Of a stretch of DNA of 64,000 nucleotides, positions 17,504 through 27,735 are shown in pieces. The stretch lies in contig JAKSDK010001806.1 in the NCBI GenBank assembly GCA_022360095.1, positions 1-64,000 of the forward strand, given 5' to 3'. The notes beneath the pieces were generated by a model. The model made no database searches, was not told the origin of the DNA, and was given only the letters and a program-made list of their open reading frames with translations. The position numbers and the translations under genes were made by a program. The stretch is from Phycisphaerales bacterium. Lineage in GTDB: Bacteria > Planctomycetota > Phycisphaerae > UBA1845 > UTPLA1. Each line of letters opens with the position of its first letter. Position 1 is the stretch's first letter.

Positions 17504-18415
17504 TTACAAGTTGAGAAGTGCCTCGAGCAAGCCCATGCCGGCGCCCTTCTTCTTTACGGCCAGTAGCGGTACTTCTGTCGTTTGAATCAATCTTTCCGTC
17601 ACACTTCCCAGAAGCACTGCGGCCGCGGCGCTTCGACCGCGCGCTCCGATGACGACCAGGTCGGACTTCTGTTCCTCAATGACTTTCCGAATACCGTCAG
17701 CGGGGCGGTCGGCCAGCAGAAAGGACGGACTGACCGAGATCTCTTTGAGATCGCATTCGCGGATGAAGGTTTTGTAATCTCTCTCCGCATGTGTCTTCAT
17801 GACTTTGCCGAACTCCTCGTATGTCTTGCCGGTTTTCCCATAACCGATGGGAACTCGATAGGCATGCAAACAAGAGATGTCAGGCAGTCCGCGTGAAGAA
17901 GCAAAAGCCGTTGCGACGTCCATCGCCTGTGCCGAATGTTCGGAGTAATCCACCGGAATGAGAATTTTCTTGATGCGCGCTTCGAATCCATCGGGAACGA
18001 TCAAGACCGAGCAAGGCGCCTTTCGAGCGAGTTTCTCCGCGAGCGCGCCGCCGATTCGCTCGGCAGGTTTTCTTCCGACGAGAATCAGATCGACGTCTTT
18101 TTGACTGGCCAGGCGCAGTAATTCAAACAGGGGCGAACCTTTGATGACTTTGTACACGATTTCAGCATCAGGGTGTCCATCGAAATGAGCCGCGACAAGT
18201 TCGGTCATTCGGGCACGTGCGTGTTCACTACCGACGTTCGCCAGACCGGGGTATTCCGTGAGGAGGGCTTCCGGGATATCCGGGTTGCTGACGACGTGCA
18301 CAAAACGAATGGATTCCGATTGTGCCATCCGGCTGATCATGGCCGCGTACTCAATTGTGGATTTGTCTTCGTCGGTCAAATTGAGCCCAATCATCAAGCG
18401 TTTGTATCGATACAT
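17504..18415 (-). CDS. Universal stress protein, two UspA domains
   Basis: A 303-residue tandem UspA protein. The first domain opens with YKRLMIGLNLTDEDKSTIEYA and carries the nucleotide-binding pattern LILVGRKPAERIGG ... APCSVLIV. The second opens with IKKILIPVDYSEHSAQAMDVA and carries LVVIGARGRSAAAAVLLGSVTE, the ATP-binding GxxGx9GS/T pattern. The protein is cytoplasmic. The ribosome binding site GAGAGGAGC overlaps the stop codon of the upstream ATPase gene 12 nt away, so the two are translationally coupled. Linkage of Usp and cation ATPase suggests a response to ionic or energy stress. Confidence 0.9.
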   Translation of the reverse strand: MYRYKRLMIGLNLTDEDKSTIEYAAMISRMAQSESIRFVHVVSNPDIPEALLTEYPGLANVGSEHARARMTELVAAHFDGHPDAEIVYKVIKGSPLFELLRLASQKDVDLILVGRKPAERIGGALAEKLARKAPCSVLIVPDGFEARIKKILIPVDYSEHSAQAMDVATAFASSRGLPDISCLHAYRVPIGYGKTGKTYEEFGKVMKTHAERDYKTFIRECDLKEISVSPSFLLADRPADGIRKVIEEQKSDLVVIGARGRSAAAAVLLGSVTERLIQTTEVPLLAVKKKGAGMGLLEALLNL

Positions 18416-18427
18416 AAATAGCTCCTC

Positions 18428-21205
18428 TCAATACGAAACCAAGCCGGGTTCGGTGTCTGCTGAAGAAATCCGTCGTCGAGTGTTGCACCGACTCCTTTCG
18501 GCCGTTCGGCGCCGCAGCCACTTCTCAACGCCGACGACTCCGTAGATTGCCAGGCCCACACCGATCACAAGCGACCATTCCAAGGGCCCAATCGGCGCGC
18601 TCTGAAACGTGCGATTCATGATCGGCAGGTACGTGTAGAGCAGTTGCAAAGCGGCCATCACACCGACGCCGGTCAGCAACCAGCGGTTGGTGAACAGCCC
18701 CAGCGCGAACATCGAATATGTGAGAGAACGACAGTTGAATAGATAAAAAAGTTCTCCGATCACGAACACATTGACGGCCACCGTCCTCGCCGCTGCTTCG
18801 CTCGCACCGTTATGCATCGCCCACTTGAACAAGCCGAACGAGCCTGCAAGCAGCATCGCTCCGACAAGGCATATCCGAAAAATCAGTCGGCGGGGGAGAA
18901 TCGGAGTCGTCGGATCGCGCGGCGCGCGGTCCATGATGTTGGCCTCTTTCGGTTCAAAGGCGAGCGTCAATCCCAGTAACACAGCCGTGGTCATATTGAT
19001 CCAGAGAATCTGCACGGGAAGAATCGGCAGCGTAGCACCGACGATCACGGCCGCCAGGATGACCAGTCCCTCACCGAGATTGGTGGGCAGCGTCCAGGTA
19101 ATGAACTTGACGAGATTGTCAAAGACGCCTCGCCCTTCCTCGACGGCTGCTTCGATAGAGGCGAAGTTGTCGTCCGTCAGTATCATGTCGGCGGCTTCCT
19201 TGGCGACTTCGGTGCCGGTGATTCCCATCGCGACGCCAATGTCAGCCTGCCGTAACGCGGGGGCGTCGTTGACGCCGTCTCCCGTCATGGCTACGACATT
19301 TCCGCGCGCCTGAATGGCTTCGACCAGTCGAAGTTTTTGTTCCGGTGCTACCCGAGCGAATACTCGTGTGTGTTCGACCACATCGATCAGTTTGCTGTCG
19401 GAGTAATCAGCGATGTCTTTGCCGGTTAAGGCGGCGGGTGCTGCATCTGGAACTTCGGCGCCATTCATTCCAATTTGTCTTGCAATGGCGGCAGCCGTTC
19501 CTGCGTGGTCGCCGGTAATCATTTTGACTTGGATGCCGGCAGCCCGGCACGCGCGAGCGGCGCTGATCGCTTCGGGACGAGGGGGGTCGATCATACCTTG
19601 AAGACCCAGGAATGTGAGCCCGCTGACGACGTCCCGGTGTGTTATGGAAGTCGTGCCCGAAGGAAGTTCGCCGCGTGCAAAGGCGAGCACACGCAGCCCC
19701 TTTGCAGTCATCTCATTCATATGGGTTTGAAGCGATAAGGCTTTTGACTCGGACATTTCGCCGTTGGCATCGAGCATTTTGTCACAACGTTGCATAATGC
19801 TCTCGACGGCCCCCTTGAGATAGACGATCCGGGGACGATCCGCTCCAGCATCATGCAGGGTCGCCATGTATTGGTGATGTGACTCGAAGGGAATGGCGTC
19901 CAGACGGGGCAGCTTTCGCTGGAGTGGATCCGGAAATAAACCCGCCTTGAGTGCCGAAGCGATCAAGGCGCCTTCCGTTGGATCGCCCTCGACCCTCCAC
20001 TCTTCCTCAATTTCGGTGAGCCTGGAGTCGTTGCAGAGCAACCCCGCTTTCAGGCACTCGCCGAGTGCCGCGTTGGACTGGGGATCAAGTTTCTTTCCGA
20101 GGCTGCTGAAAACGCCTTTCGGCGCGTACCCAACGCCGGAAACCGCGACCTGTTCGTTCCCGGCCATGACCTCCTGTACGGTCATCTGGTTTTGCGTGAG
20201 TGTTCCGGTCTTGTCGGAGCAGATGACAGTGGTGCTCCCCAACGTCTCGACGGCCGGCAGTTTTCGGATGATCGCATGACGCTTTGCCATCCGTGATACA
20301 CCGATGGCCAGCGTGATGGTCATCGCTGCGGGGAGTCCTTCGGGAATTGCGCCGACTGCGAGCGCCACCGCGGCCATGAACATGTCGGCTGCTTTCTCTC
20401 CCCGTAAGATTCCGACGGTGAACGTCACTGCGGCCAAGGCAAGGATGACATAGAGAAGGAAATGGCTGAAACGGGCAATCTTGCGAGTCAGCGGCGTGGC
20501 CAGGACTTCTGCCGAGGAGATTAGCTCGGAGATACGGCCGATCTCGGTTTTATCACCCGTTGCGGTGACGACGCCGGCACTCGTTCCGTACGTCACGAGC
20601 GTGGACGCATAGGCCATGTTCTTCCGGTCGGCAAGCACCGAGTCGGGTTCGATCACGTCCGGGCATTTCTCGACCGGAATGGACTCGCCGGTGAGCGCCG
20701 ATTCATCGACCTGGAGCTCACGCGAGCGAAACAGCCGCAGGTCGGCCGGCACTTTGTCGCCGGACTGGAGGAGCACGACGTCACCGGGCACCAACTCACT
20801 TGTGGATATCCGCTCTTTTTCGCCAGCGCGTAACACAGTGGCTTCACTGGTCATCACACGCGCCAGCGCGGCGATGGCGCTCAGTGCCTTCGACTCCTGA
20901 AGAAACCCCACGAAGGCGTTCACGAGCACGACGCCGAGAATCACTCCTGAGTCGACCCACTCTTGCAGGATTCCGGTGATCAGCGCGGCCGCCAGCAGAA
21001 TATAAATAAGAGGTTGGTGAAATTGGAGCAGGAATCGCACAAGCGGTCCCTGTCCCTTTCTTTGGGTAATGACATTCGGCCCAAAGTGCTTTTGGCGACG
21101 CGCGACCTCGAAGGTGTCGAGCCCCTTGTCGGCGTCCGTTTCAAGCAGGTCAAGCACCTCCTCGGCCAGCAGGTAGTGCCAGTGTTTTCCAAGTATGGTT
21201 TGCAT
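18428..21205 (-). CDS. P-type cation-transporting ATPase (P2A-like)
   Basis: A 925-residue membrane pump. The N-terminal cation ATPase domain (HYLLAEEVLDLLETDADKGL) is followed by TM1-2, the actuator domain with LTGES, TM3-4 with the ion-site motif AVGAIPEGLP, the phosphorylation site DKTGTLT at Asp331, the nucleotide domain (KGAVE) and the hinge MTGDGVNDAPAL. TM5-10 follow (INMTTAVLLGLTLAFEP). PEGLP and the C-terminal helices resemble bacterial Ca2+ or Na+/K+-like P2A pumps. The last 20 residues are basic. No clear ribosome binding site precedes the ATG; a small inverted repeat (CGAGA-GAT-TCTCG) covers the start instead. First gene of a coupled pair with the stress protein. The transported ion is not certain. 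Confidence 0.92.
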   Translation of the reverse strand: MQTILGKHWHYLLAEEVLDLLETDADKGLDTFEVARRQKHFGPNVITQRKGQGPLVRFLLQFHQPLIYILLAAALITGILQEWVDSGVILGVVLVNAFVGFLQESKALSAIAALARVMTSEATVLRAGEKERISTSELVPGDVVLLQSGDKVPADLRLFRSRELQVDESALTGESIPVEKCPDVIEPDSVLADRKNMAYASTLVTYGTSAGVVTATGDKTEIGRISELISSAEVLATPLTRKIARFSHFLLYVILALAAVTFTVGILRGEKAADMFMAAVALAVGAIPEGLPAAMTITLAIGVSRMAKRHAIIRKLPAVETLGSTTVICSDKTGTLTQNQMTVQEVMAGNEQVAVSGVGYAPKGVFSSLGKKLDPQSNAALGECLKAGLLCNDSRLTEIEEEWRVEGDPTEGALIASALKAGLFPDPLQRKLPRLDAIPFESHHQYMATLHDAGADRPRIVYLKGAVESIMQRCDKMLDANGEMSESKALSLQTHMNEMTAKGLRVLAFARGELPSGTTSITHRDVVSGLTFLGLQGMIDPPRPEAISAARACRAAGIQVKMITGDHAGTAAAIARQIGMNGAEVPDAAPAALTGKDIADYSDSKLIDVVEHTRVFARVAPEQKLRLVEAIQARGNVVAMTGDGVNDAPALRQADIGVAMGITGTEVAKEAADMILTDDNFASIEAAVEEGRGVFDNLVKFITWTLPTNLGEGLVILAAVIVGATLPILPVQILWINMTTAVLLGLTLAFEPKEANIMDRAPRDPTTPILPRRLIFRICLVGAMLLAGSFGLFKWAMHNGASEAAARTVAVNVFVIGELFYLFNCRSLTYSMFALGLFTNRWLLTGVGVMAALQLLYTYLPIMNRTFQSAPIGPLEWSLVIGVGLAIYGVVGVEKWLRRRTAERSRCNTRRRISSADTEPGLVSY

Positions 21206-21580
21206 CGAGAGATTCTCGTTCGAACGTAATTTCAGTTCATCTGCAGAACCCGACCTTTCACCGCCGGTCGCTGCCGTATGTATTTATAGGCAGCCGCGGT
21301 CAAATTGAATAATAGATTGTTTTAGATTTTGAGATAGATTTAATCGATGATTTGTTTTTCGTGGCGAGGGCTGCGTCCCGTCAGGAAGCGGCGGGCGTAC
21401 AGACGGTGGAGGCCTCTATTTATCCCGGAGAAGTTCATTCATCGATATGGTTGGGCAAGGCCTCTTTGGCCTTTCGTGTACGGTATTCGACGCTGCGGCG
21501 TTATTATGCCGATTGTCAATTTCCGGATCGGAGCAATGATGCTATGAATCGCGAATCGGTCCAAAATGAATCAATGCCTT
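21206..21580. other. Intergenic region upstream of the ATPase operon
   Basis: A 375-nt spacer, AT-rich around 21290-21350 (for example GAATAATAGATTGTTTTAG). It must hold the ATPase promoter, reading leftward, and the 3' end of the unknown gene to the right. No convincing promoter pair or hairpin was identified. Short reading frames are Arg/Trp-rich and not protein-like. Confidence 0.45.
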
Positions 21581-22168
21581 CTACTTCGCTAACGGCTTAC
21601 TGAGTCCATACCATTTGGATTGTTTCGGATCAGCTAATATTGGCGGCGACTGTATAATGATCGTATGAAGCGCCAAGACATTGTTTTCCGTCGAATCCGC
21701 ACACAAGACGACTTCGATATCACCGAACTCATAGAACAACGCCGTATCATCACCTTCGTGCGTCAAAAATGGATCACCATACAATTTTGAAAGTACTTCA
21801 TAATCACTCTCGGTATTGAGTTGAACCGGATCACCGTTGAAATAAGTATTACCTTTGAAGATTTCCGTTTGCGTTCTTAACATAAGCCGTGGCCCCCGAA
21901 TCAGCTCAAATGCGGTAAGCCGAAAATCACTTGAGAAGCGCAGCGTAAATCCGAGCTCGGACCAAATATGGGTCCCATGGACGAGTTCGTCCGGTGGCCC
22001 GAGCGCCGACAACGAACGGATGTCTTCGCCAATGCGCACATTGCAGAAAGTGAACCTGCGGAGATCAGCGTCAATCTCGAAATCATGCCGTCGCACCCAA
22101 CCTGAAGTCACATTGGCTTGTTTGCGGTTCAACCAACGTTCGACGCCGGTTAAAACTCTCTTAAGCAT
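21581..22168 (-). CDS. Unknown protein downstream of the RHS gene, possible immunity protein
   Basis: A 195-residue protein without a signal peptide and no family that I recognise. Segments such as VRIGEDIRSLSALGPPDEL, LGFTLRFSSDFRLTAFELI and FEYG-like ALFYEFGDIEVVL suggest an alpha/beta fold of alternating strands. GGAG lies about 8 nt before the ATG at 22168; the earlier ATG at 22195 lacks one. It is the next gene after the RHS protein on the same strand, 209 nt away. Genes in this position behind RHS toxins are often immunity proteins, but nothing in the sequence proves this. The mature protein would be cytoplasmic, as expected for an immunity factor. Confidence 0.6.
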   Translation of the reverse strand: MLKRVLTGVERWLNRKQANVTSGWVRRHDFEIDADLRRFTFCNVRIGEDIRSLSALGPPDELVHGTHIWSELGFTLRFSSDFRLTAFELIRGPRLMLRTQTEIFKGNTYFNGDPVQLNTESDYEVLSKLYGDPFLTHEGDDTALFYEFGDIEVVLCADSTENNVLALHTIIIQSPPILADPKQSKWYGLSKPLAK

Positions 22169-22377
22169 GTGGCAACTCCGATGGGCATCAGGCAATCGTC
22201 ACGGTCGAATCACAGCCGCGCGGATCAGGAGCCGTAGTAGAGCGCGGGACACAATGCTCGTCAAACAGGAAACCTGTCCAAGTGACTGCGCAGCCGCGTC
22301 AGCCACTCGCCATTCGCGAATCAAGGCGATGTTCGGTTCCAGTCCAACAAGTGCTCCATCGCCGCAATCACCCCGAA

Positions 22378-25300
22378 TCAGTAGTCCAGTATACCCTTTC
22401 CGGGAGGGCGGACGCCGTAGTAACCATCCCAGGCCCATCGGAATATCATATCCCAACCTGTGCGGCCGAATGTTCGCCGGACGCTGGTCGTAAATGCCTG
22501 GCCGGCTTTCCAGCCGCCGTAAGCGGCGGCTGCGCAGAGGGCCACTTGAACACCTCTTACGGCAAAACGCCCCCATAAAGGCGGTCTGCCATGCGTCAGG
22601 CCAAAGCGATTAAAATACAAATGCCAATGACCGGCAGTTCCGAGTATGCCCCCATGCAAAGAAAATAGATTTCGAAGCAGAGCCGGATTCCAACTCCATC
22701 CGAGGCGCAACATGCCGCGATTGAACCACGCAGCACGAATTCCCGGCCCTCGGCCCCATTTCCCACCGCGACCAAAAATCGGTCCGTCCACACCGAAAGG
22801 ATGCCAGGATGTGAGTCCATCGGGGTCGACCACATCAACCGGGTTGGCTTCGGCATATACGTAGACATTTAGTCCGCCCTCCATCCCGATCGGATCGCGC
22901 TGCATAAATCGTCCGACGCTCGGATCATAGTATCGCGCTCCGACGTGGAGCCAACCCCAGGGCTCGAGGGCGTCGGTCACCTCCGGCCGCTCATAACCCC
23001 AAGCACCACCATAGCCGTAACGATTTTCTGAGGACGTGCTGCTAACAAGCTCGCCGAAAGCCGTGTAGACCAATCGTTCGATCTGGGCACCGTTGTCGTC
23101 CGTGGCCAGGCGCTTGGTGCCGATCAGGTCATTGCCGGCGTAGTCCGGAGCATCGAACGACGACGTGCTCGAATTGTACATCGAGGAACCCAAACCGCTG
23201 GAATAGGCTGCGATTTCGGTCGCGACTCCGGTCGTCGTATTGACGGTGTAGTCGCTGTAGATATTGAAACCGGCATGGTCGCTCCAGACGTCAAGATTCG
23301 CGAAGGGTGCGAAATCATTGTCAGGATCAAGCTGGCGGACGAGATAGCGCTGTCGGCCGTCGGCACTGTAGCGATACTCGCTGGCCAGTGTAAACGTCTG
23401 GTTGCTGACGTCACCGGTCAGTTCGTCATAATCACCGAAGCCGTACGTCACGAACCATAGTCGACCGCTGGTGTCGTAGTAGAACCAGCCGATTTCGGGC
23501 GTGCTGCTGCCGGTTTGACGGACGACACGATCAACCTGCCCGGCAGCACCATAGCGATACCACGCCTTCTGAATCACGGTGTTGGTGCTGTCTTTGGTCT
23601 CCCAATACAGCAGTCGGTTGTTGTGCTGACCTCCGTCACTGGCGTCGGTGATGTCGTAAGTGTACGTTGTCACATCGCCGGTCATGTGATTTGTCTTTGT
23701 TTTGCGGTTACCGCCTTGATCATGCGTGTACGAGATGTCGTACTCGATCTTTGCGACGCCGGTTGCACCGGAGTCATCACGCGTCTCGCGCGTGAGGCGA
23801 TTACGGTTGTCATATTCAAAATCAACGGTCGCGGTGATCGTATGACCGGGCGCCGTCGACTTATCCGCCTCGGTGATCGATTCAACGAGACTGTCTGGCG
23901 TATAGGCGTATTCAAGCACGAGCATCTCATCGCCGTTGTCGTCGAGATGCCTGATTTTCTTTACGCGATTGTTGTCGAAGTATTCGTAACGGACTTCGGT
24001 GCCGTTACCGCGAATTGCACGAGTCAGACGGCTTGCCGCGTCGAATTCTCGCTCCTCCGTGATTGCGCCGCCGGGCGTGTCCCGCGTGACAAGATAAGGG
24101 CGGCCCAGTTCATCCAGCGTGGCCGTGGTGTCCTTGCCGTCGGGACCTGTGGTCGTGTAGCTGCCGGTAGTATCGTTGTAACTGATCGAGCTGGCGCGGG
24201 TCGTGTCGACCGTGTTGCCAGCGGCTGCAGCGGGTTCGTTGCTAACGATGTCGATCGTCAAAGGACGATCCAGGTCATCGTAGCTCATATCAAGCGAACG
24301 GGTTGAATTCTCGCCGGTCGTGGGACTGGAGATGCAGACACTGGCAGTCGTTGCAAGGCCGGTGGCGGATAGATCGATATCGCCACACCCCGTGGAGAGC
24401 GTCGAGTCTTTCAACGGTTCTTCAGAAGGAATAATGCAAATGGCGCAGAAGAGTACACAAATGCACGATGAACTTTCAGTTCGTCCGGCGCCGTCAAAGT
24501 GCACACGGCCACAGGCTGCGCCACAATTGGTGCCACGGCCGCATCCGGGCTTGGTTTTCCAAGGCGTGGTGCCGCTAACAAATATTCCGCTTTCATTGAA
24601 ATCCCCGCCGTTGACGATGGTTGGATAGACGAGCGGATCGTAACCGCCGCCGCCCCCTGAGGCGCAAAGGGAGGTCTCAGGATTTTCAACCTCCTTACGT
24701 GGATGCCCGTAGATATCATAGTCGAACTCTCTCACCACGCCGTTGGCCTCGGTCACGCTCTTGATAAGCCCGTTCCACGAATCTCTCTCAAAACCGGCAA
24801 TGTTAAAAGAACAATCGTCATCCGGGCCGTAATACTCGATCGTCACGCTGCCCGTTGCGCCGCCAACCGTGGGTTGCACGATCTCCGTCGGCCGTGTCGG
24901 TTGGTTGGTGTCGAGATACTTGATCTCCACTTTCTTGGCGGCGTTGCCGCTCAGAGGCGTCGCTCCCGGCGGGGTGACGCTGGTCAGATTGTCGTTGGCG
25001 TCATAGGTGTAGGTTGTCCGGCGCTGGAGCGGATCAGTCGTCGTTAGAATGTCCGCGTTGTCGTCATAGGTGGTAGACCAGACCTTGCCCAGTTCGTTTT
25101 GGAAGCTGGTCATCTCGTGTGCCAGTTGAGACCGGTTGTCCTCATAGAAATAGTGCTGCTCAAACAGCAGTGGATTGATGTTGCGGACGAGGTTGCCGTC
25201 CGCGCCGAACTCGGTGACCCAGGCATTGCCGCGGATGTCCGTGTAGCGTGTGCGCCGCACGTCGCCGGTGTCGGCATAGCCGAAAGTTTCAACGGTGTTG

Positions 25301-27735
25301 GTCGGGCCGGTGACGCGCACAAGACGGTGGCCGACGTATTCGAAGTCGTGGTCCTTGCCGCGCTGGTTTGCGACGGTGGCAAGATCACCCGCAGCATTGT
25401 ACGTGAAGCTGACGGCCAGCTTGAGACCGGTGTACCCCGGTCCGTCGGGATCGTTGACGACCGCCAGCAAGTCCCCGTCGGCATCCTTGCTGGGTGTGTT
25501 CGGGGCAGCCGAGTCGTAATAGAGCAGATGATGCCTCAGCGTCGTGGGGTTGCCGCCGCCGCCACCGAAGGAGACGACAACTTCGGACAATAGGCCATGC
25601 GCATTGTAATTAAGATTGAGTTGCCGGCCGGGGGCGTCTTCGATGTAATCGACTTCGCCGTCGGCTGGGTCCTGGGAATCGTCGATGTAATGGACGGTGA
25701 GGCGGTTGCCGGAGGCATCTTCGAGCCAATCCAATCGTCCGTTCTCATCGAAACGCGCTTTCGAGAGGTCTTTGGAAGTGATGACGTAGCCTGTATCAGG
25801 AGCCTGCTCGGCTTCCAGGTTATCGAAGATGCCGGGTGGGGCGACGTAGTCGCCGCTATCCTCGGTGAAAACATCGCGCGTGTTATCGGGGGAGACAACG
25901 ATCACTTCGCCAGTGGCGAATTCCAAGTGTGTTGAGTAGGTGTGCTGCCAATGGGAGTGGGCGGGTGCGGAATCGCAGGCAGCGTTGTGATAAAGGGTGA
26001 AATCCACACTCGGGCCGCGTCCGGACCAACCGGCGATGGGAATTGCGGTGACGACGCGGCCGGAATACAGATTGACTTCAGAAAAGAAGCCGATGGACAT
26101 GCCTGCCTGCCATCGACGTGCAATTCCACCCGAACCGGCGGTGCAGCCGGTGCAGCCCGATGTGCAGTCTGCGCCAGCTTCCCAGACGGACGGGAGTTGC
26201 ATGCATTCAAGCTCGGTCTTTTCGTCATTGCAAGTGAGCGTGGTCTGATCGTAATAACAACAACGGCCGGGCGGAGGAACCTCGGCGAGGATGCGCTGCG
26301 ACTCGCCCCAATTGTCGGTGCCGCCGTTGTCCTTGTCGAAGAAATAAGCGCACCCGGCGTCGTTGCGTAGAATAAATAAGCCCGTTCCAGGATCGGGGTA
26401 GGTTCCGAAATTCGCGTTCGGTGTGCCGACGAGTGCGCGGTCACCATCGATTGCAACGTCTGAGCCTGATGCATCCGAAGCACCTGTGATGCTGGCGATT
26501 CTTTTCTCCACCAATTGCCACGGAATGACCCTGGCGCGAGGCGAGCGTTCGTAGATGTACACACTGCCCGCGCCGTTGGCTCCGTCATCATCGTTTGGTG
26601 CGCCGATGATCAGGAGGTCACCGTCCATATCAACGACACTGAAGTTGTCGTTGATGTAGGCATCCGACGCGACAATTCGCTGTTCTTCCCGCCAGGTCGT
26701 GCCCGTTTTATTGAAGATGTAGACAGCCCCGGTCTCATTCTTTATTAACGAAATAGGATCAGCGTCTCCCCCCGGTGCGCCGGCGGCAACGCGGTTGCCG
26801 GAGATGCTCACGGATTCGCCCAGTCTGTCATTCGGCTCGACGAGTGAAGGTGTGCGGCCGGTCAGTTGGGCCTCTTGCGACCAAGTGCCTGAGGAATTTC
26901 GGAAGACATAGGCTTTTCCGGAATTTGATTTGCCGGAGGCATCCTTAAAGGGAGCCCCCACGACGACGGCATTGCCGTCGATGTCCACGGCACGACCGAA
27001 TGAATCGCTCGCGGCTTGATCGGTGGCCTGCAGGATACTCTCCTCATTCCAATTCGCGCCGCTTCGCCGAAACACATAGGCCGCGCCGGCATCGGTACCA
27101 CTTGTGGGGCTCTCCCAGTTGTGTGCGCCAACGACCACGGCCTCTCCTGAGATCGCGGCGCTGAATCCGAAGCTGTCGCCTGCGGCTGCGTCCGTGGCGG
27201 TAAGTTTCGCTTGTTGTTCCCAGCCATTGGCGCTTCGGACAAAGACATAAGCGCTGCCGCTTCCTGAGCCGTGATCATCGTCCAATGGTGAGCCGGCGAC
27301 GAGCGTGTTGCCTTCGATTGCAACACAGTGCCCGAATTGGTCATCGGAGGCGACATCGGACGGAACGATGCGCGCATCGATAAGCCATTCGGAGCCATTG
27401 TATCGATAGACATAAACGGCACCGCCGTTGGCTCCCACGCTATCTTCCAGATATGCGCCGACGACGGCATAGTTGCCGTCGATCGCGACTGCGCGGCCGA
27501 AATTTGCGTTTTCTTCGGTGTTGACCACAGGCAGACTTGCATTTGCGAGCGACTGATGACCGAGCACGAGGATCGCAGCGATCAGTGACAGTCGAATTTT
27601 TCGAAAGTGATCGGCGAGGATTCTCCATTGATCCGGTCCGCAAGATGACATTTGCGGCTTGGCGGCGCATCGTATTTTCTTCGATTCAAAGGATTCCAAA
27701 GCGCAGACATTTCGGCCTTGTGCTCTACACATCAT
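22378..27735 (-). CDS. Giant secreted RHS/YD-repeat protein with FG-GAP propeller
   Basis: A 1785-residue protein. A signal peptide ends near residue 65 (LSLIAAILVLGHQSLANA). Residues about 72-482 are FG-GAP blades (FGRAVAIDGNYAVVGA and variants), which should form a seven-bladed integrin-like propeller. A Cys module follows (GRCCYYDQTTLTCND). The RHS shell starts near 545 (GMSIGFFSEVNLYSGRVV) and has many YD repeats (TYTYDANDNLTSVTPP). A Cys/Gly-rich insert lies at about 1018-1135. The RHS core ends with GARYYDPSVGRFMQRDPIG at about 1612 and VVDPDGL at 1640, followed by a distinct 145-residue tail with one hydrophobic segment. GGAAGGAG is 5 nt before the ATG pair at 27735, deciding this start over 27750. 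The tail may be the effector part. Confidence 0.88.
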   Translation of the reverse strand: MMCRAQGRNVCALESFESKKIRCAAKPQMSSCGPDQWRILADHFRKIRLSLIAAILVLGHQSLANASLPVVNTEENANFGRAVAIDGNYAVVGAYLEDSVGANGGAVYVYRYNGSEWLIDARIVPSDVASDDQFGHCVAIEGNTLVAGSPLDDDHGSGSGSAYVFVRSANGWEQQAKLTATDAAAGDSFGFSAAISGEAVVVGAHNWESPTSGTDAGAAYVFRRSGANWNEESILQATDQAASDSFGRAVDIDGNAVVVGAPFKDASGKSNSGKAYVFRNSSGTWSQEAQLTGRTPSLVEPNDRLGESVSISGNRVAAGAPGGDADPISLIKNETGAVYIFNKTGTTWREEQRIVASDAYINDNFSVVDMDGDLLIIGAPNDDDGANGAGSVYIYERSPRARVIPWQLVEKRIASITGASDASGSDVAIDGDRALVGTPNANFGTYPDPGTGLFILRNDAGCAYFFDKDNGGTDNWGESQRILAEVPPPGRCCYYDQTTLTCNDEKTELECMQLPSVWEAGADCTSGCTGCTAGSGGIARRWQAGMSIGFFSEVNLYSGRVVTAIPIAGWSGRGPSVDFTLYHNAACDSAPAHSHWQHTYSTHLEFATGEVIVVSPDNTRDVFTEDSGDYVAPPGIFDNLEAEQAPDTGYVITSKDLSKARFDENGRLDWLEDASGNRLTVHYIDDSQDPADGEVDYIEDAPGRQLNLNYNAHGLLSEVVVSFGGGGGNPTTLRHHLLYYDSAAPNTPSKDADGDLLAVVNDPDGPGYTGLKLAVSFTYNAAGDLATVANQRGKDHDFEYVGHRLVRVTGPTNTVETFGYADTGDVRRTRYTDIRGNAWVTEFGADGNLVRNINPLLFEQHYFYEDNRSQLAHEMTSFQNELGKVWSTTYDDNADILTTTDPLQRRTTYTYDANDNLTSVTPPGATPLSGNAAKKVEIKYLDTNQPTRPTEIVQPTVGGATGSVTIEYYGPDDDCSFNIAGFERDSWNGLIKSVTEANGVVREFDYDIYGHPRKEVENPETSLCASGGGGGYDPLVYPTIVNGGDFNESGIFVSGTTPWKTKPGCGRGTNCGAACGRVHFDGAGRTESSSCICVLFCAICIIPSEEPLKDSTLSTGCGDIDLSATGLATTASVCISSPTTGENSTRSLDMSYDDLDRPLTIDIVSNEPAAAAGNTVDTTRASSISYNDTTGSYTTTGPDGKDTTATLDELGRPYLVTRDTPGGAITEEREFDAASRLTRAIRGNGTEVRYEYFDNNRVKKIRHLDDNGDEMLVLEYAYTPDSLVESITEADKSTAPGHTITATVDFEYDNRNRLTRETRDDSGATGVAKIEYDISYTHDQGGNRKTKTNHMTGDVTTYTYDITDASDGGQHNNRLLYWETKDSTNTVIQKAWYRYGAAGQVDRVVRQTGSSTPEIGWFYYDTSGRLWFVTYGFGDYDELTGDVSNQTFTLASEYRYSADGRQRYLVRQLDPDNDFAPFANLDVWSDHAGFNIYSDYTVNTTTGVATEIAAYSSGLGSSMYNSSTSSFDAPDYAGNDLIGTKRLATDDNGAQIERLVYTAFGELVSSTSSENRYGYGGAWGYERPEVTDALEPWGWLHVGARYYDPSVGRFMQRDPIGMEGGLNVYVYAEANPVDVVDPDGLTSWHPFGVDGPIFGRGGKWGRGPGIRAAWFNRGMLRLGWSWNPALLRNLFSLHGGILGTAGHWHLYFNRFGLTHGRPPLWGRFAVRGVQVALCAAAAYGGWKAGQAFTTSVRRTFGRTGWDMIFRWAWDGYYGVRPPGKGILDY

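Noticed and set aside
16557..17585. Open frame of 342 codons on the plus strand
   Set aside because: It is antisense to the lipoprotein hydrolase and the end of the stress protein gene, both with clear family motifs; its product is Arg/Pro/His-rich and without motifs.
23515..24306. Open frame of 263 codons on the plus strand inside the RHS gene
   Set aside because: The opposite strand encodes uninterrupted YD repeats; the frame is a by-product of their codon usage.
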